Shown: in pieces, positions 5,931 to 8,459 of the stretch
Position numbering within the stretch: position 1 is the stretch's first letter
Layout: every line of letters begins with the position of its first letter
Assembly (NCBI GenBank): GCA_002707085.1
Contig: PALY01000014.1
Span: 4,216-12,674, forward strand
DNA length: 8,459 nucleotides
Source of the DNA: Deltaproteobacteria bacterium
GTDB taxonomy: Bacteria; Myxococcota_A; UBA796
Direction of reading: 5' to 3'
Notes under the pieces: generated by a model
What the model saw: the letters and a program-made list of their open reading frames with translations, nothing else
Databases searched by the model: none
What the model was told of the DNA's origin: nothing
Translations under genes and position numbers: made by a program

Positions 5931-7139
5931 TCATCGGTTGTAATGATCGATTTCTTTGGGAGGCCCTTGGGGAAACTCAAGTAGTTCCCATGTAACAAAC
6001 AGCCTTGGAATCCGATCTAAAACCGGTTCCAAAGTCGCACCGATCGAAACGTGAGTACACTCTTCACACAGTAGGTTTTGCAAATGCGCGGGGGAGAGTT
6101 CCACCAACTTCATGGCCGCCTGTGCCGTAGGTGCAGCCGCCACATTCTCGTGATGGGCAGCACGCGGATGCGCAAAGTTCGCGGCCTTATCGGTGACTCC
6201 ACCATACCCAGGCAAACGATGGGCGACGACACCCATATGGCCCATCATCGCTGAATGTTCTCTGGCCAAAGTATCGAACAATGTAAAGCGTTGAACGGGG
6301 CGCAAACCATGGTCGACACGAAGCTTGTTGAGCGCATCCATCAACCAAGCTTCTGCTTCTCGAGGATCGGGGTTTCGTTCGGGAGGCAATGGAGCAGCAG
6401 GCACGGCGGGCGGCTGACCATCAGCAAATACACTAAAAAGCAGCGCCACTGTACCCACGCCTTCGTCATCCAGCAGCACCTCGAAACGGTACTCTCCAGG
6501 CACATCAAAACCATCTACCCAACGGGCGACGCCACTGGACAAAGACAACTCTTCTACCGGGCCGTCTGGCGGCGCCACAAACAAACGAGCGCTTCTTTTG
6601 TCCTTGTTTTCAATGCGAATGGTCAGCGATGAGTCAAGGGTCACGGTGCGCGGCACTGGATCGACATCCACCACATGGGGCGCCCATCCAACCACCCACA
6701 AAACCTGCCCATCACCGTATTGGCGACTGGCCAAACCAACATCAATCTTCTTGCCACCGGATGCTTGGGCAATCTGGTTCACGAGATTCACAGGCCGGGC
6801 GCCATCTGTGACCGTTTTCGCAAACCGGGCAGCGCCAGGAAAGCCGGCACGACTGGAAGCGGTTGCTGTAGCCCGTGGACTCAGCAACCTACGCTTGTCT
6901 CTCATGGAACCGATCAATTCAGATGCTGCAGCTGCTAAGCCTCCATCCCACTGGCTTCCATGGAGGGCGCTAACCATCCACTTCCCGGCTTCACTCTTCG
7001 GATCCTCTGGGCGGTATGCCACCGTCGGCAATCGTTTGACTGCACCACCGGTGCGCACATGAACCGAAGCCAGCGGTCCCGGCGCCTTTGCGCCAGACTC
7101 TACGGTCGCACAAGACAAGAGTGCCAATAAGACAATCAT
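5931..7139 (-). CDS. CAP (SCP/PR-1-like) domain lipoprotein
   Basis: The 402-residue product begins with a very short lipoprotein signal: MIVLLALLS followed by Cys10, lipobox LLSC, with no positive N-region. A middle region of about 220 residues, shared with the upstream gene, contains QWDGGLAAAASEL (63-75) and SRAGFP (96-101). It then shows beta-rich, Ig-like segments to about 240, followed by a Pro-rich linker (243-259). A CAP domain fills about 262-395: LMDALNKLRVDHGLRP, LAREHS, the cavity residues H307 (AHRLPG), E331 (HHENVA) and H352 (SPAHLQNLL), then FVTWELLEF. CAP domains in bacteria are secreted binding modules, some binding lipids or metals; enzymatic activity is not established for most. 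C358 and C361 form an unusual CEEC in the domain. ATG at 7139 overlaps the stop of the upstream gene (ATGA) and is preceded immediately by an in-frame TGA, so the start is fixed. Confidence 0.85.
   Translation of the reverse strand: MIVLLALLSCATVESGAKAPGPLASVHVRTGGAVKRLPTVAYRPEDPKSEAGKWMVSALHGSQWDGGLAAAASELIGSMRDKRRLLSPRATATASSRAGFPGAARFAKTVTDGARPVNLVNQIAQASGGKKIDVGLASRQYGDGQVLWVVGWAPHVVDVDPVPRTVTLDSSLTIRIENKDKRSARLFVAPPDGPVEELSLSSGVARWVDGFDVPGEYRFEVLLDDEGVGTVALLFSVFADGQPPAVPAAPLPPERNPDPREAEAWLMDALNKLRVDHGLRPVQRFTLFDTLAREHSAMMGHMGVVAHRLPGYGGVTDKAANFAHPRAAHHENVAAAPTAQAAMKLVELSPAHLQNLLCEECTHVSIGATLEPVLDRIPRLFVTWELLEFPQGPPKEIDHYNR
7136..7139 (-). other. ATGA stop/start overlap coupling the two CAP lipoprotein genes
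   Basis: The minus-strand ATGA contains the TGA of the upstream lipoprotein gene and the ATG of the downstream one. This arrangement is typical of translational coupling and indicates that the two paralogues are made together, perhaps in similar amounts. Confidence 0.85.
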
Positions 7140-8272
7140 TCACTTGCCAAGTTCATGACGACTGTGACCCCATCCGTAGAGACCTGCGCTGCTGCACCCC
7201 CAACTCGGAATGCGGGATTCAGCAGATACTCTCTTTCTCGACCTGAACGGAGCATGCCATCGACACATGCTGCCACAGTGTGGCCATGACAATGAACTTG
7301 CCCCACTGGACCGCCAATAAACCCAGCCGCCTGTAGACGACCATGACCACTTTCTCGGTCCCATTTATCAGAGAGCAATAGCTCTAAAGGGTATTGCGCC
7401 AACGTCTCCAAAGTGCCGTCTTCACGAAGTCTCGGCACATTGAATGCATCCCGTGCTTCACTGACCAATGACAACGCCTCTATGGCGGCCTCTACTGGCC
7501 CTTCGATGACGCGCCCAGGAAGCTCAAACACAGGACCAGGCGGAGTTCTCATGCCCACGTACAATGGTATTGCAGCAATGGTTTCACTGACCCCATCGAC
7601 TTCCATCCACCACTCACCCTGTTCATCCAAAATGTGGGTCCCTGGAGATTGTTCACTGGTGACCACACCCGAAGGAGACACCAACATCCAAGTTGAAGGA
7701 CCACTGGTTTGAATCTCGATTTTGGCACCGACTTTCTGCTCGCGAGCGATTGGCTTCAATGCATCCACAGGCGACGCCACCAGTGCCACCCATTTGTCGG
7801 CATTTCCAGACCTCGCCCGTACCAACCCAATGTGATCGCCTTGGCGCCGAACGGTGTTTAGTGTCCGAACAAGGGCATTGGGGTGTTCCCCGACTTCCAT
7901 CAGGCCCGAAGAAACCACACGCACTTGATAGGGGTAGCCAGCCCGGTGTGCTGCATGCTGGGCCCGCTCTAAGGTGATGGCTGTTTCATCAATCGCCAAG
8001 GCAGCCGCCGCACCCGACAAGCCCTCTTCCCAGTTCATACCGAGCGCAACTTGGGCGACCAAATCGTCCTTGGGCAAGGTATGGCCCGTCGTGTACATCA
8101 GTGCTTCAACTGCCGGCAACGGCCCTATGGGGACAACGCCATCAGTGGAACCAACCCCAGGACCGGGCTTGGGGGCACAGGATAATGCAAGCAACAGAAG
8201 TAGCACAAGCGCTCCAAACGCAACACACGGGCGATAACCCCCCCTTGCTGGGTAGTCATCCAATCGACCCAT
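7136..8272 (-). CDS. Lipoprotein with degenerate CAP-like domain, paralogue of the downstream gene
   Basis: Counting from the ATG at 8272, the 378-residue product has an N-region, then a hydrophobic stretch ending in the lipobox ALSC with lipid Cys32, then a Pro/Gly-rich spacer. Its middle region parallels the next gene: WEEGLSGAAAAL (81-92), HRAGYP (109-114), IGLVRARSGNADKWVALV and a beta-rich stretch to about 240. The C-terminal third (about 265-375) has the CAP outline (SLVSEARDAFNVPRL, LETLAQYPLELL, LLNPAFRVGGAAAQ). The cavity set looks eroded: His310 may remain, but the ENVA-type Glu is missing and the second His aligns with Glu346. A HCHGH cluster at 327-331 is unexplained. The start could also be TTG at 8287, adding five residues; neither has a clear Shine-Dalgarno sequence. 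ATG is preferred on codon identity. The function is unknown; it likely sits in the membrane with its co-translated paralogue. Confidence 0.75.
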   Translation of the reverse strand: MGRLDDYPARGGYRPCVAFGALVLLLLLALSCAPKPGPGVGSTDGVVPIGPLPAVEALMYTTGHTLPKDDLVAQVALGMNWEEGLSGAAAALAIDETAITLERAQHAAHRAGYPYQVRVVSSGLMEVGEHPNALVRTLNTVRRQGDHIGLVRARSGNADKWVALVASPVDALKPIAREQKVGAKIEIQTSGPSTWMLVSPSGVVTSEQSPGTHILDEQGEWWMEVDGVSETIAAIPLYVGMRTPPGPVFELPGRVIEGPVEAAIEALSLVSEARDAFNVPRLREDGTLETLAQYPLELLLSDKWDRESGHGRLQAAGFIGGPVGQVHCHGHTVAACVDGMLRSGREREYLLNPAFRVGGAAAQVSTDGVTVVMNLASE

Positions 8273-8381
8273 CAGTTTCTTGCTCAAATGACTGCAGCGA
8301 CGCCTGTAAAAATGCTTCGCATGTCCAACCGTGACGCTAATGCAACACCAGAGTCAGATCGGTTGACGAGTCCAACTCCCC
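8273..8381. promoter_or_regulatory. Divergent intergenic region at the right edge
   Basis: This 109-bp spacer separates the minus-strand CAP lipoprotein operon from a plus-strand secreted-protein gene and must hold the operon promoter. TTGACG at 8363-8368 resembles a plus-strand -35 box, but no matching -10 lies at the right distance. Minus-strand TTGGAC (8328-8323) likewise lacks a partner. I cannot support a specific promoter or operator here. Confidence 0.35.
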
Positions 8382-8459
8382 ATGCGAACCAACATCATGC
8401 ACTTTCTTCTCGTCATCTTTGTATTGATCCCCAACGTCATGGCAGACGCTGCCGGAGAT
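8382..8459 (+). CDS. Start of a secreted protein gene (signal peptide only, cut by window edge)
   Basis: Twenty-six codons are visible. They read MRTNIMH, then FLLVIFVLIP, then NVMADAAGD: a short N-region with one Arg, a hydrophobic core, and a probable signal peptidase I site after NVMA. An in-frame TGA lies at 8364-8366, so the start is ATG 8382 or the in-frame ATG at 8397. Nothing of the mature protein is in the window, so its family cannot be named. No strong ribosome binding site precedes it. The well-formed signal peptide on an otherwise empty strand, divergent from the lipoprotein operon, is the reason for calling it. Confidence 0.55.
   Translation, partial: MRTNIMHFLLVIFVLIPNVMADAAGD

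Noticed and set aside
8363..8368. TTGACG as a -35 box for the right-edge gene
   Set aside because: No plausible -10 hexamer lies 16-18 bp downstream, and the start codon falls inside that distance.

Overview
The window reads as chromosomal DNA of a Gram-negative bacterium. Five of the seven genes are exported: two carry a cleavable signal peptide and three carry a lipobox cysteine. All coding frames are intact, with no insertion sequence, integrase, tRNA, rRNA or CRISPR array. A HEAT-tailed M1 aminopeptidase, CAP-domain lipoproteins and a BchE-type B12/radical-SAM protein together suggest the Myxococcota/deltaproteobacterial group. That assignment is an inference from gene style, not from a phylogenetic marker.

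Layout. On the minus strand, 1-2090 encodes a secreted M1 zinc aminopeptidase whose C-terminal HEAT-repeat tail runs off the left edge. Diverging from it across about 100 bp is a plus-strand pair. The first is an SRAP (YedK/HMCES-type) abasic-site protein at 2192-2857. The second is a lipoprotein at 2892-4535 with the fold signature of M2/M3 zinc peptidases but without the zinc-binding histidines. This pair ends 11 bp from the stop of a converging minus-strand cluster at 8272-4547. In transcription order that cluster is a degenerate CAP-like lipoprotein, a CAP-domain lipoprotein whose start overlaps the previous stop (ATGA), and a B12-binding radical SAM enzyme. At the right edge, a divergent plus-strand gene begins with a clear signal peptide and is cut off after 26 codons.

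How the genes fit together. The two CAP lipoproteins are tandem paralogues and are almost certainly co-translated. The radical SAM gene follows 28 bp later and is probably in the same transcript. The M1 enzyme and the inactive-looking M2/M3 relative are both exported proteins of peptidase families encoded back to back, with the cytoplasmic DNA-protection protein between them. No joint pathway is evident.

Most worth a second look: (i) the predicted pseudopeptidase; (ii) the start region of the SRAP gene, where a perfect Shine-Dalgarno sequence faces an out-of-frame 29-codon ORF and a perfect 8-bp inverted repeat pairs that ORF's start codon with the SRAP start codon; (iii) the tandem CAP paralogues, one with an intact H/E/H set and the other eroded. 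I see no clearly new multi-gene system such as a defence island or RNA-guided element.
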